Shown here: one piece after another, positions 24,041-36,645 of the stretch | Position numbering within the stretch: the first letter of the stretch is position 1 | How the letters are laid out: every line of letters begins with the position of its first letter | Assembly (NCBI RefSeq): GCF_964656455.1 | Contig: NC_135715.1 | Coordinates: forward strand, 38,636,603 to 38,700,602 | Direction: 5' to 3' | DNA from: Halichoerus grypus | Lineage: Eukaryota; Chordata; Mammalia; Carnivora; Phocidae | Length of the DNA stretch: 64,000 nt | Position numbers and translations under genes: made by a program | The notes under the pieces: generated by a model | Databases searched by the model: none | What the model was told of the DNA's origin: nothing | What the model saw: only the letters and a program-made list of their open reading frames with translations

Positions 24041-25499
24041 GAGGAGGCTGCTTTTATTCTGTAAAATTAGATAGTTTCTGAACGTACATAAAAAAATCAT
24101 AATGTCTTTCAAATTTTTATTAAAAAGTATAATTTATTTCACAAATAGGCAAGTTTTATAATAGTTAATTCGTGTGCTCACTTCATCTCTGGGTACTCAG
24201 AAAATTTGCAGCTAGAATTATTTATTTCAGCACTTCCCTGTCAATGACCCATTCTTCTCCGGTAATCTAGCATGCAATTCTCAAAACCTGTAGCCAAAGA
24301 ATAGGGTGTTTTATGGTCTAAAAGAAAGTGTTCTGTTCCTTGTGTTGTATTTCCAAAATTTAGAGTTCCTTTGCCCAATCATATTATTTTAATTTACTAA
24401 ATTACTGACAGGTGAAGGTAGACTTTTCCTTTTACCTGATTTTTTTCTTAGAACAAAAAATAGTACAATTCTCCATATTTTTCATCTTTTGCCGAAAAGT
24501 GTAGGCAATTTCACATGATCTTCTTTCCAAATCAGCTGGTGATCCAACCATAGAAAAGAGATATAAAATACTGACTGAATGGAACAGCAACTCAAAGGCC
24601 AGGAGGTTTCAATTCTAAGAGTGTTAGTGGCAAGGTATGTGACTGCAGACATGGCAGCATGTGATGAGAGGGGACTTGAGCTCAAGAGTCAGCTAATCTG
24701 GTGAAGGAAAAGTTTCAAAAGAACATTCTAGAGAAGAGGCAATGGTTTTTATTTCAGGGAAGTTGAACTGATTTAAAAAGTGAGATTAAAAATTCTCTTA
24801 CCGAAAGGGGGAGATCCTAAAGGTGAAAACTATTTCATTGTATAAGCAGATATGATTTATATGTTTAGTAATCCAAAGGGATCATTTGTAAAGTGTCATG
24901 CTAAGCACATTTGCCATCAATTTAAAATCTATATTGTAACTTGGAAGGAAGATGGCCCCAAAGGGAGGTGGGGGAATGTGAAAACAGCCCCTATCATTGA
25001 TACAACTAGTCTGACAATGCTCTAAATGTCTAACAGCCTTTTAAAAATTCCATGTGTGTTTATTATTTTTGCCATACGGTTCTGAAACATTTGAGTTTCC
25101 AGCAGTTCAATGCATAAACAGGCTAGTTAGAAGTAATAAAGATATGCATTTCTGTAATCCTCACAATAAAACGTAGCCTAAGCTCAACATGATAGGTTTA
25201 AACTCTAGGACTCAGATTTTAGATGAGGTACTGTTAGTTGCTTCTTCACATGAACTTCATGCCATTCTTTTCAATTGATAATCTAGAGGAAACACAAAGC
25301 TTAAAATGTTTCTGCATTTCGTGACGCTTGATAGCAAGGCCTAACTTTGAATATCTCATATAAAAACTATGTTTTATTCAAGTGTATTTGATTATCTTGA
25401 AATGTCTCATGCAACAGTCTTAAGATCACTAAACTCTAACCATACCATCACTACTGTAATTTGATCTCAATTGGACTCTTCGTAACTAGATTCGAAGTA
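24041..25499. other. AT-rich DNA without recognised gene
   Basis: I see no gene and no repeat clear enough to name. Confidence 0.5.
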
Positions 25500-25720
25500 T
25501 TTCACTTAGCCCTGCACATAACCATCAAATTGACTGTGTGAATTCCCTGCTCAAAGAACTTCAATGGCTTCCCACTGCCTACTCAATGACAGAAATTCCT
25601 TAGTCAGGCATTCAAGTCCCTTTGCAATCCACAAGTCTCCTGCGTTTTCTATGAGTGCAAGCTAAATTATCTTCTATGAGTACAAACTAAATTATCCTGT
25701 TTCTTGTCCATCATGCATCA
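25500..25720 (+). repeat. L2-like fragment, sense
   Basis: The block 'cttcaatggcttcccactgc', 'ctactcaatgacagaaattc', 'cttagtcaggcattcaagtc' and 'cctttgcaatccacaag' resembles the L2 segment CTTCAATGGCTCCCCATTGCC ... CTTAGCCTGGCATTCAAGGCCCTTCA. 'ctatgagtgcaagctaaatt' is followed by a near-copy 'ctatgagtacaaactaaatt', a small local tandem duplication at about 25648-25695. Confidence 0.55.
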
Positions 25721-25734
25721 TTTCTGTTTCAACA

Positions 25735-26700
25735 TAATTTAAAATACTTCCTCTGACTATATAACTAATACATATTTATTGTAGATCAGGAAAATATAGA
25801 AAAAGGAGAAAAAAAAAGAAAAGCACTTGATCTGCTGCTTGAGGAAAATCAATATTAATTGCTAATATTGTTAGCAAGTTTGAAATTATATTGAATTTAG
25901 AGGTTTGCAATACTTCTCTTAAGTAGTTTCCTTTTTCTAAAATTTTATAATATATACATTTTTGTGAGCATCTCTAATATACTCGTAAATAAATTCTTGA
26001 AAGTGGGATCACTGAATTATAAGGTAAGAAGATTGGAAAGCTTTTCAATTTTTATCAACACCCTTGTCTTCAAAGCAGGCACAGTGATTATCCTCCCAAA
26101 GGGCAAGGGTGTGGCATTCATTTCCCCAACCCTCCTCACATAGGTGTAGGTATTTAATGTTTTAAACTTACGAGTATTTTTTTCATGGATGTCATCATTT
26201 TCCCAGTACTATGATTGTATTTTTATTGATTTTAAAGATCCCAATATATGTATAACACTGTCATATCATGACATTTCCCCCAGTTTTTTACTTAAATTTT
26301 GCTACATTTTATAAACATTTAAAAATATTTGTTCAGTGGAGCTATCTTTTTTCTTTTATGGTTGTTTCCTTTGCCATAATGGTTAGAAAATATTTTAGGC
26401 AAATTCTTATCTATATTTTTATGTATGTATTTTAGTAAGTATCAAAGTGTTATTGCCCTGCTCTATAGGGGCCTTGTTTTGGTATGTGATGAGAGGTAGA
26501 AATATAACATTGTCTTTCAAACAAATTCATCAATTGCCCAGTTACTACGTATTTAATAAACTAATGGTTTTCATTGTCAATTTAATTATGAACTAAATTC
26601 ATGTATATACTAATCTGTTTCTCTTATTTATGTTTTTCACTTTCATCTGGCAAGTATTCTTTCAGTAGTACAGTGGGTTTATAATATGTTTTATATCCGT
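25735..26700 (-). repeat. Old L1 fragment (L1M type), antisense
   Basis: An antisense old L1 is suggested by 'taatacatatttattgtaga' with 'aggaaaatatagaaaaagga', then 'cttgaaagtgggatcactga' and 'catttccccaaccctcctca'. Later comes 'ggttgtttcctttgccataa' with 'attttaggcaaattcttatc', the reverse of the 3' ORF2/UTR region. Very diverged; the right edge is uncertain. Confidence 0.55.
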
Positions 26701-27954
26701 TCAAATCTAATCATTATTTCTTTGCATCTCTCCCCATGGGAAGTAAAGCTTGAATGTGCTTTTTGTTTACTTTGAGAGGTATGAAAGATAAATAAAGATG
26801 GTAATTTGGTTATTAAGTAGTTTTAGGTTCTTTTTTTAAATAGTGTTTCATTTTTTAGACCTTTGACTTTTGTTGTTTTATATGTAAAAACGCAGATGTT
26901 AGGGAACACTGTTGGCAATACTAATATTTTTGAATGCCAGTGTTTTATATCTGTGTATCATTCCATGTTCAGAATACATTCAGTTGTAGGTGTAATTTTA
27001 CTACTTTACAGATGAGATCATTGATGCTCAGAACGATCTCAAGATTGCAATATCCGAAGAAATTCATGAAGGAGCCCTTGTTTTGCCTGTGTACAAAGTC
27101 TGTCATTACTCTGGTTCACAAACAGCTAAGGATCATGGGACCTGAAGTCCAATTCTAGCAGTTTCACTATGGCACTGGTGCAGAGTCCCTTATGTCCTTC
27201 ACATCTGGTACAGTTTAATTGAAGCTCTGGAAAACTTACAATTATTTGATCTTTTAATGTAGGAGGATGACTTTTGAAAAAAGGACCTCTCTGCCCTTTT
27301 ACGATGGAGAAGTCTTATTAAAAGGGACACAAATATTATGGCTACTACAGAAAGAAACATTCTCACATAGACTCAGTATTGGGACTGAGATATTGTGGAG
27401 ATTTAGAAATTTGTGATTATTTAACAGCATTGGTATTCCATTGAGGCATTCCAATCCATTCCATAACAAGCACTGGTATTCCTTCCTTTTAACAGTCTTG
27501 GTTATCCACTGTTTGCTTTTATTCTTTTTATTACTTTTTTTTTCCTTCACTGTCACTCATTGATGTTTACCTCAAATAAAGACTTGTGTCATAGCTGCAA
27601 ACAGTGTAACATAAACCTAGACTTAAAAATCAATAGATTATTCTCTCTGGGGTTAAAATGCTCATTGAGTGATACACACAAAAATATTATTTGGGATGTG
27701 TACATCAAAATAAAAAACAAAAATTCCTTACTGTATTTTGGAGTTACATTATTTTACATTGACGGATATTTTCAATTTTGTGGATACACTTATAGGGATG
27801 TGTGTATAAATATATATGTTATACACATATATACATGAGTGTATATACATGTATGCATGTGTATATAAACACATGTATTTAGAAGATGCTAAATGGGTGA
27901 AGCAAATTTATATCCTACTTCATTGGTAACCTACTTTTTATTTTCTTTCCTTTT
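26701..27954. other. AT-rich DNA; alternating TA/CA/TG tract near 27.8 kb
   Basis: No gene found. At 27795-27885 the sequence alternates purine and pyrimidine (tatatgttatacacatatat, then acatgagtgtatatacatg), a loose simple repeat. Confidence 0.5.
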
Positions 27955-28146
27955 CTAAGATTTTATTTATTTATTTGAGAGACAGAGATAGACACACAGC
28001 ACGAGCAGGGAGAGGGCAGAGGGGGAGGGAGAAACAGACCTCCCCCCTGAGCATGGAGCCCAACTCAGGCCTCGATCCCAGGACCCTGAGATCATCATCT
28101 GAGTCGAAATCATACACTTAACCGACGGATCCACCCAGGCACCCCT
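27955..28146 (-). mobile_element. Can-SINE, antisense
   Basis: A reverse-complement SINE runs from 'aagattttatttatttattt' through the GA-rich block to 'ccacccaggcacccctg'. More substitutions than in the other copies point to an older insertion. No clean target duplication is evident. Confidence 0.93.
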
Positions 28147-30259
28147 GCTTTTTTAAAATTTCTTAAAGAAACCCTATTTTTTAAAAAAGAAATTGCTTTT
28201 ACATTTGGATTTTAAAATAAAAGCTGAAATATGAAATCCCAGAGTGTTTTCTCTTCACACATAAAATATACTCCCTTTACTTCTTTTTTCCCAGCTATAC
28301 AGTGAGTGATGATTAAGTGGCAGTATACATCACAATCACAGTTTTTGTTCTTGCTTCTAACCAGATTGCATTGAAAGCATTTTCTTTCTGAAAGCATGAA
28401 TGAAAAGGTAGGAGTTAGTGTTTGATATTGTGTTTTACATGAAAAATTTCCACTGGTGGGTGGCAGTGGCATGGGACAAGGGTAAGGAATAGCATTGCTC
28501 TGGGGAGCTGACAAGACACGATATCAATGGTTCTGCCTTCTACAGATCGGCAGTGCTTTTCCAGTCTGAGGGGCGTGGTTAGGCACCTGCTGACACCCTT
28601 CAGGAGGAAATCAGAGATTCTGTTCAGGAGGTACTTTGCACCCTAGAGAAATGTACTCATTCTTTGAGTGATTACATTACTTTCTCAAAGTTTTCTCTCT
28701 TAGCTCTCTTTCTGTACTTTTTATTGTGCTACTTCTTTAGAGGACCTTTCCTACAGATATCCCATAATCAGCCTGAATTACAGATGTTCAACCTCAGCTA
28801 AATAGGTTGAGAATGAATACATTATTTAGAGCCATTTGTAAGCAACCAGGCAAAGAAGGAAATTCTCAAAGTATTTGCTGAGAAAAAAGAAATTAAACAA
28901 AGTTTGTAGTACTACCTCCCTCCCTCCAAAAAAAAAGGAGACAGTAAGGAAATGAGTGAGGAAAAAACATGATAAATATCTCTGAGGAAGAAAGAGGCAA
29001 CTTTCTGAAAGAATTTTTTATAAAGCTGAGCTAAGATAGAAACTGCAGTGATTACTTTTTTGGTACTTATATCTGTAGTTTCTTAGTATTAATTCTTACA
29101 ATAAATTTATAGTATTCCTTAAGTGCATACATGTGATTCAAGATACAAATATTTCCCGTATTTCAGCAGGCTTTACTTTAATAAAGATAGTATGAATCAA
29201 GATAGAAATATTTCTCTGGGTTGTGCTTGATGTATACATTTAAGGGTAAGTTATTTTGTGCTCCCCAACTATTTTTGCATTTTAATTAAACTAAATAATA
29301 CATATAAAACAGTTCCTGGTACATACTGAGCACTCAGTAAATTAGCTCATTATTATTTTTATTATTACTAAGGGTATATTATTTCTTGATAGTATAACGA
29401 GGATCAAAAGAAGCCAATAAAGTTATAATTTAATTAATTAATATGTTACAGGTTAGCTGACCTAAAATGCATTAGTGACTTCAGCAATGTCAAGTTCTTT
29501 AGGGACTGTGAAGAGGGAGCATTAATGAAGATGTCAACCACTTCAGAGGCAAGGGCAAAAAGCCACAGACTTAGTGACATATCTACTCTAATGTTTTCTT
29601 TTATTTTCTTTTAAATGTAGTTCAATGATTTAAAATCACTAGGAAGAGTGTGTTTGAACTTCTAGAGATGTGTAATAGGTGTTATACAGTGCCATGGAGC
29701 ACAGGGACCCATTATTATATTTCATTGTCTCTTTTATTACCTGAGGGTAAGTGCAGGCAATAGAAGAAGGTGTCAAACTTACTTTTAACCTTTGCTAGAG
29801 GAAGAAGTTAGATGAAGGGTTGAAAGGTATTTCTAAGTTATTATCCTTAGAGACACCTCACTCGCTGTCCCTTTGCAGCTACTGAGCATGAATGTTATCC
29901 AGTCTGTATGTCAGCCCCTCATATCAAGTTCTACTTAGTCCTGTTGTGTTCTCCACGGGGCCATTCACCCGAGTGCCTCTGCTTCATCTAATGCATTGTA
30001 GATGAGTTAGCTTTTCCCACTGTGCAGTCTAGTTGGATGAATTGTACTTAACAACATAATAAACTCCCTTTCTGAATATGTAGAAAAAGTTACTTTTTTT
30101 ACATCATTTCATTTAGGACATTCTGGATTAAATGTCAGATTTACTGACTGTAGTACATTCCCGTAAGTTAGACATATGTATCTATATATGGTGAGATAAT
30201 AAAAAGTTAGTATTGGAAGTCATTGATATTTACCCATTTATCTTAACTTTTACAAATTT
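28147..30259. other. AT-rich DNA without recognised gene
   Basis: I see no gene. The words 'cagttcctggtacatactga' and 'gcactcagtaaattagctca' near 29310-29355 are probably a MIR 3' remnant. A TTAATTAATTAAT word lies at 29431-29443. Confidence 0.5.
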
Positions 30260-30270
30260 AACAACAGATT

Positions 30271-30477
30271 TTTTTTTTTTTTAAAGATTTTATTCATCCA
30301 TTTGACAGAGAGAGAGGGAGACACAGTAAGAGAGGGAACACAAGCAGGGGGAGTGGGAGAAGGAGAAGCAGGCTTCCTGTGGAGCAGGGAGCCCGATGCG
30401 GGCCTTGATCCCAGGACCTCGGGATCATGACCTGAGCCAAAGGCAGACGCCCAGCAACTGAGCCACCCAGGCGCCCC
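30271..30477 (-). mobile_element. Can-SINE, antisense, with target duplication
   Basis: A complete reverse-complement Can-SINE from a T-run to 'gagccacccaggcgcccc'. The 11-bp word aacaacagatt flanks it at 30260-30270 and 30478-30488. A 62-codon minus-strand frame across it is a by-product. Confidence 0.95.
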
Positions 30478-30488
30478 AACAACAGATT

Positions 30489-32624
30489 CTTAAAAGCCCA
30501 TTGACTTTTGACTTAAATGGATGGTTTCATGTGGGCCACATTAGTTATCGGACATACAGTATACATAAAAGGATGCAGAGAATATGGTCATTTAGATATG
30601 TCAAGCCAGACCTAGTCAGTGAATTCTCAGATAATCTTTCCTATGACCAATAAAAGGAAAACTAGAGCATCAGGCTAAAGTTCTAAAAAGTCTGACTGAT
30701 GGCAACTACCATATTCAACAGCATTTCTAGGTTTATGCAAGTTGATTCTAACCTTGGACAACTTTGTTGTTGTTTAGTTGACTTGCAGGATTAGAGTGAG
30801 AGAAAAATGATGATATGAATCCACAGATTTTAGTGTGAAATTCTAGATTCAGAGGGCCCAACTTCAGATCATTGTTTGCAAAGGATTAAATGGCATGACA
30901 CATTGAGGACAAATGCTTTGATTTATCCAAAATCTACCTCACTTCTAGAAAAAACTGGAACAACGAGTCTACTCACCATTACCCACTTTCTAGTTAGGAA
31001 TCAGTTTTCCTGTTGCTGTTTCATTGCTATTTTATTTTTGGCATTTTAACTTTATTATTTATATGGGTTTATGGATATTTTAACCAACCTTTCCTATAAC
31101 CCAGCAATAATAAATCTACTTCATCAAGTAAGAGCAGGTTGTGGGAATACAAATTTTCTCTCTCGTTTGTATTACTCTTTTTAAATTCATTTTTTCTAAT
31201 ACTTTTGGCATAAGGTAGCTATGCAAATTATAAAGCTTAAAGAAAATTTAAAGAAATTTAATCAGAAATGGGATTTAGACAAAGAATTTAAAAATAATTG
31301 TGCACAACAAAATGCATTGTTTATAATCAGAAGATATAAGGAAAAAAGGCATATTTAGGAGACTTTGAAAAATCCCATCTTCAATAAAATAATACCTAGA
31401 TTTTTTTATTTCACTTAATTTTAATAGGCATTTCCCCTAAGCATTTAAACATTCTTTAAAACTATATTATTACTAGATATATAGAATTACAGAGCTGGGC
31501 AGTGCTTCAGAGATCACTTAGTCCCATTACTTAACAGATGTGAATGCTTACAGAATGTGATGATTTAGAGGTGATATAAGTATTGTGACATTCTGCAAAG
31601 TTAGTATTTATGTATTGCATACTATTCTATAGCTCTATTTGTTTGGGTTTTTTTTAGTCATTTGTTCCTCCTGTGTCTTTTGTTGTTCTTGTTGCTGCTA
31701 CTATCCATGTTGTTCTTAATCTTGCCAATAATACTATTTGTAGTTTTTCAGTGATATTCTCCATGATCAGAAATTGTCGTGTGAGTGTTTTGTGTGTATG
31801 ATTGTGTGTGTATTTAATCAAATATGCAAGAGTGGTTTTTGAACTGTTTTACCTTCTGCAATGTTTTTTAAAATATTTTTTATTCATAAATGTGGATAAC
31901 ACTTAATTTCACAAGGATGTTGTCTGGAGTAGCTAATTAAAAGCTACTTAGCACATTTATAATAAGTAATCTGAAGTCCTTATCTGATAATGTTTCCCCA
32001 CAACAGTGAACTGTTTAGCTCTCAATTGGTTGTGTTCCCAGTTTTTATCACTTCTGGGTGTGTAGTTTTTCTTTATGTCAGGAATGTATAAATGTTTTTA
32101 TCCCACAAATTTGCTTTACTGAGGGTTCCAGGATGCTAAAATAAAATAAAAATTATTTTTTTTTTCCTTTACTGGAAAGAGTAACTATAGATCAAATGAT
32201 CATGAGAGCAGACTTAATGGAAGATTGTAACAACTTTTTACAAAACTCCTGTCCCAAAAGGCCCAGTTACTATTTTAGTTATAATGAATCCCCTTTTTTT
32301 TCTAATAATAAAGAGCTTAGCAATAAAAGTACTTTTTATATAAAAAAAATCCTATTGTTTTACTTTGCATTATATTTGATAGATTTATTTTCAAATTGAT
32401 TGGTTCCTAAGAATAGAGATCATTTATTTTGTAATGAAGGTAAAATTCTTAAATTAACAAAAAAAGAGAGAAATTAACAGGATAACTTGATGTTAAACCT
32501 GCAGTTATATTTTGAAAATATTTCAATTACAAACTTTGTAAAATATTTTTTAAACTGTGCCAGTCACACATTTGATAATGAAAGCAAGGTATAGGAAAAT
32601 GATCATTTTAATTTTACATGGTTT
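30489..32624. other. AT-rich DNA without recognised gene
   Basis: No gene found. A segment at 31478-31560 ('agagctgggcagtgcttcag', 'agatcacttagtcccattac') resembles a common ancient mammalian interspersed repeat, but I cannot name the family. Confidence 0.5.
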
Positions 32625-32775
32625 TTAAAAACAGACTTTATTTTTTAGGTTGATTTTTTAGGTTCACAGAAAAACTGAGCAGAAAATACGGAGTTCCCAT
32701 ATAACCCCCATTTCCACACACGCAGAGCCTCCCTAGTCCTACCCTGCACCAGTTTTACATACTTTTTTTACATTT
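32625..32775 (-). repeat. L1 3'-end fragment, antisense
   Basis: 'ggttcacagaaaaactgagc', 'agaaaatacggagttcccat' and 'ataacccccatttccacaca' are the reverse complement of the 3' UTR of L1MA/L1MB-type elements. Only the 3'-terminal part is present. Confidence 0.75.
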
Positions 32776-33739
32776 ACTATGAAAAGAGGAAGAAAACAGA
32801 GATGGATAAATAATGCGGCAACACAAACCCCACAGCATTACTATGTCAAATATGGTTGTTCTATCATATACTGTGGTTATCTTCAGCCAGTAGTGTGATC
32901 CTATTCCTTGAGTTGTGGAGGATTCTTGTGCTATTGCTGAGAACTATATCCATCCAGGGGAAAACTATCTACAGAAAAGTAAATTTAGTTTTTATACCTC
33001 TTAGTTGGTACAATGAAAATATATTCTAGGGAGACAAGATTTAAATAAAATGAATATTTTTTGAAAAAAAAAACTCTTCTGAGTCTAGGAAATTAGAATG
33101 TTTTTCAAATGAATTGGTTGAATTTTATGGGTTATGGCTTTGTCGTGGTACTGTATGATAATCTAGTTAAAACAGTTACAGCAATACTATCAACTGATAA
33201 GGAAAATGGAATATAGGAAACATTCCCCCAAACACACATACACACATATACCATTTATCGTGTATTGCCTCCTTATTAATGGCTCCCCAATGTAGATATT
33301 AAGTAAATGTTTTTCCCCAAATAGGTTAAAACCTGTTTAGTTTCTTAAGAAAAATTTATTCTCTGTCAAATATTAACTATATTTCAGCAAAAAGAAAACA
33401 TTGACTATTACGTGCTAGCTTATCTTTACCAAGATAATGTGCGTAATTCTAAAAGTTAGCATTCTTTTCATTACTGGCCTGAGTACAGCTTCAGCTTTGG
33501 CATAGGAGAATCAGATTTGCCTTTTAGTAAAAGGTGTTCAGTTTCTATTTAATTGTGGCTTTTTTGTGAGGATAAGGTTTCCAACCACAGTTATTTGGAC
33601 CAGGTGTTATTATATAACAAATCCAACAGTTCTTAATAAATAGGGTATTGTCTGAGATCTTGTTTTAGATTCATTTAGCCAGGGAAAGAAACTAATCATT
33701 TCTTTGGTAAGAAAGACTCAGTAGGTGACAAGTACTATG
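32776..33739. other. AT-rich DNA without recognised gene
   Basis: Nothing recognisable. Short CA-rich words lie near 33230-33255. Confidence 0.5.
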
Positions 33740-33870
33740 ATAGGTACTTTATATACATTATCTAATTTAATCTTCACAACAAGGAATCCATTAAAGTGAA
33801 CGGAAGAGCAGAAAGCTAATAATGCTTCTAAAGTCACATAGCTATGAATGACAAAGATAGAATTTAGTAA
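33740..33870 (-). repeat. MIR fragment, antisense
   Basis: 'atctaatttaatcttcacaa', 'caaggaatcc', 'gcttctaaagtcacatagct' and 'atgaatgacaaagatagaat' follow the reverse-complement MIR order (TTTAATCCTCACAACAACCC ... AAGGTCACACAGCTAG). Confidence 0.6.
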
Positions 33871-34587
33871 AATGTATTGCCCTGATGACTAATGTGATGA
33901 TGTTTCGTTCTAGTCAAATATGCATCCTCTCTTCTGTATTAACAGAGGCTGCCACCCTGAGCTATGTTTTCTCACATTATTTTTCTTTAGTCTAATTTAC
34001 CCCACATGTGTATGTGGGCTGACCTTGAGGATCTTAAATATATTACCTTTTTAAAAAAAGAACATTTAAAACTTTTTCTGAATTTGGTAATAATTTGAAA
34101 TAATCCATGACTTTGAAGTAATAACCAAGAAACACCTTGGGTCCAAGTCCGAACTATAATCATTCATATGCAATCCAAGAATTCTATACCACAGTATACA
34201 GAGTTTTTACAGAAACTCTGAAATACTTCTTAGACACAGATATATTCCATGCTGTCTGAGTAATTGGAATGCAAGTAACACTCAATTGAATCACACACAA
34301 GCCAAAGATTAATGCTTACTTCTGTGCTATTCATGCTTCAGTGAAGGTGGTAAAAATGAACAAAACAATTTGAAAGAATATTTGTCTTTTGGAAAAAAAA
34401 AAACGCTCTCAAGATTTTAAATCAAAATATATGTCATAAGGAGGGCCAAATGTTTCATAGTTTTCCCATCAGCTGAGGGAGACAACTTGATTTTCAACTT
34501 AGGGTTGCTTTTTGGTTCTTAAAATATTATTTACTGATTTTAGTCTGAGGTTTTGGCCAAATTCTGTGCTGAGAAGACAAACTGATA
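33871..34587. other. AT-rich DNA without recognised gene
   Basis: I see no gene or clear repeat. Confidence 0.5.
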
Positions 34588-34602
34588 AGACATCTGAAGG
34601 GA

Positions 34603-34784
34603 GGGGTGCCTGGGTGTCTCAGTTAGTTAAGTGTCTTCAACTCAGGTCATGATTGAAGGGTCCTGGGATTGAGCCGCGCATCTGGCTCCCGGTTCAGCGG
34701 GGAGTCTGCTTCTCCCTCTGTACCTTCCCCCTGCCCCCAACTCATACTCTCTCTCTCAAATAAAAAAATAAAATCTTAAAAAAA
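34603..34784 (+). mobile_element. Can-SINE, sense, with imperfect target duplication
   Basis: The head ggtgcctgggtgtctcag is followed by the usual body and a 'caaataaaaaaataaaatct' tail. Flanks agacatctgaag (34588-34599) and agacacctgaag (34785-34796) match at 11 of 12 positions. The mismatch and body changes suggest an older copy. Confidence 0.93.
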
Positions 34785-34796
34785 AGACACCTGAAG

Positions 34797-35084
34797 AGAA
34801 TGGACCACTTTTAGTTGGAAGGCAGCAATGGTAAATGGTTGGATTTCCCCAAGAAGGAAATTCAGAAAATTCGTAAGATTTGGAAATTGTATAGAAGAGA
34901 TTCATGAATCAAAGCACCAGCTTGACATTATTTTAAAAACAGAGGGGGGGGGGAGAGAGAGAGAGATATTTATGCCTGTTTTATTAAGTATGTTTATGAA
35001 GGCAAAAAACCAAGCAGGAATGTCTGAGGTCTTTTTTGTAGGCAACACAGCAATGCCAGACATGGGTTGTATCTTGGTATTCTT
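34797..35084. other. Unassigned stretch with a short frame
   Basis: A 125-codon plus-strand frame begins at 34828 and runs into the following MIR. It includes a G-run/GA-rich string at 34944-34968 and shows no recognised domain. I do not regard it as a gene. Confidence 0.5.
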
Positions 35085-35235
35085 ATGTCACCTTGTCACC
35101 TTATCACTTTGGGCAAGTTTACTTAATCTTATTTCCATCACCTATAAAGTAAAGAAACACAGAATAGGAATCAGGGTTAAATGCTACAAAATATCTAGAG
35201 CATGAAACACATTGAATGCCTTCCATAAATATCAG
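35085..35235 (+). repeat. MIR fragment, sense
   Basis: 'cactttgggcaagtttactt', 'aatcttatttccatcaccta' and 'taaagtaaag' give the MIR core; 'cttccataaatatcagtttt' gives its end. Confidence 0.65.
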
Positions 35236-35722
35236 TTTTATTCTTTCCTCCCCGTATTAACCTTGACCACTAGCCTAGGGGGTGGAAATGATGACACCAA
35301 AAAGAAGGGTTTTGTAAAATTTGCTAGGTTACAGGAATGGGAAATTGAAAAATGAGAAGTAGATAGAATGATTGAAATACTTTTTCACCAAGAGTTCTCA
35401 CTAGTCCATTATTTGAATTCATGCCCATCACTGCTATAGATATTACTTAGGAATTATACTGTAATGTCATCTAATGGCCAACAGCCCATTCATAAGTCCC
35501 GTTGTCTGTAACTGTAGCCACCTTACAGGCCAGTATTGACTGCGGGAGCTGGAATCCCTGCAAATCAGCTGTATTGAAATAGGTGTATTAGTCTCCTCAT
35601 GAGAAAAAAGAAGCAAGAGATGATTTTCAGAGAAATGATTAGCATACCTGTATCTGAAGTGTTATTCTGAGGTATTTTTGTTTTGCTTCAGAGCCCTAAG
35701 ATTATAGTTGATACCTTTGCTC
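35236..35722. other. Unassigned AT-rich stretch
   Basis: Nothing recognisable. Confidence 0.5.
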
Positions 35723-35832
35723 TTTTATTTTTTTTTAAAGAATTTATTTACTTGTCAGAGAGAGAGAGAGAGAGCCAGCGCACAAGCCAGGGGAGGGGCA
35801 GAGGGAGAGGGAGAAGCAGACTCCCCTGCTTG
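35723..35832 (-). mobile_element. Truncated Can-SINE, antisense
   Basis: A T-run and 'aagaatttatttacttgtca' are followed by the GA-rich block and 'gaagcagactcccctgct', where similarity stops. The head with its pol III boxes is missing, so this is a 5'-truncated copy. Confidence 0.9.
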
Positions 35833-36499
35833 GTAATTCCAGCATAGAATCTCTGGAACCGTTTTTGACATATGTCCAAAATCTTAAATCTTGTTTCTGT
35901 GTTTTAGATTTAAGTAAAACATATTCCCTTAAAGGATTACATTATACCTCAGAAAATAATTATAAAACAATTTGAAAAAAACATGAAACTCAATAACCAA
36001 TAAATAATACTTAAAGCCATTTTATTGGGAATGAAAGCACATGATTATTTTTATTTATCATGAGTCACTAGTTAATTGATACTCTAAGTGATACCAGGAA
36101 AAAAAATGATAAGGTGTCTCTGACATACCTGGGGCAATATTGACAGCAAATGTCCACTACAATTTGAACCATGCCAGAGAGTTAAATAGCCTACTGATTT
36201 TTACATATGTTTTGTAAGTTTAATGTTTATATGAGTATTAGCGTCTTCATTATGCAAATGAGGCAGCTAATAAAGGGTAGAGCAGGATCAGCTGCGTGTG
36301 ACGTCAAAGGCAATGATCTCACAGCAACAATATAGTGTGTCCTTGTAGGAGATCCTGAAGGCACGATTGTATTGGCTGTAAAAGTAAAGAAAGGATGTTT
36401 GAGTGCCCGTCGATATCTGATATAAGTGAGATTTCTAATATGCAGAAAAGATAACCACAGTGTAATGAACAGCAGTGGGATTTTGATTCACAACCCCTG
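35833..36499. other. Unassigned stretch with octamer and CRE-like words
   Basis: No gene found. An ATGCAAAT octamer at 36252-36259 and a perfect CRE palindrome TGACGTCA at 36299-36306 lie 39 bp apart. The surrounding words ('gaggcagctaataaagggta') may be a worn antisense MIR. Confidence 0.4.
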
Positions 36500-36645
36500 A
36501 ATTGAGAATGATTTCCCTTTAGTCTGTGAGCCTCGGTTTTCTCATCTGTAAAGAGAAGTATTCATACCACCTTCTGGTTGATTCATGGTAGTCATACAAG
36601 ATGTTGTATGTGTTTTGTCAATTACAGAGCACATACAGATGTTGA
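36500..36645 (+). repeat. MIR fragment, sense
   Basis: 'gagcctcggttttctcatct' with 'gtaaagagaagtattcatac' is the MIR core; 'cagagcacatacagatgttg' fits a decayed 3' end. Confidence 0.7.

Noticed and set aside
34828..35205. 125-codon plus-strand frame as a gene
   Set aside because: It spans a simple GA repeat and a MIR fragment and has no recognisable domain.
36299..36306. A promoter at the CRE/octamer pair
   Set aside because: There is no TATA, initiator, CpG island or downstream exon; kept only as a low-interest finding.
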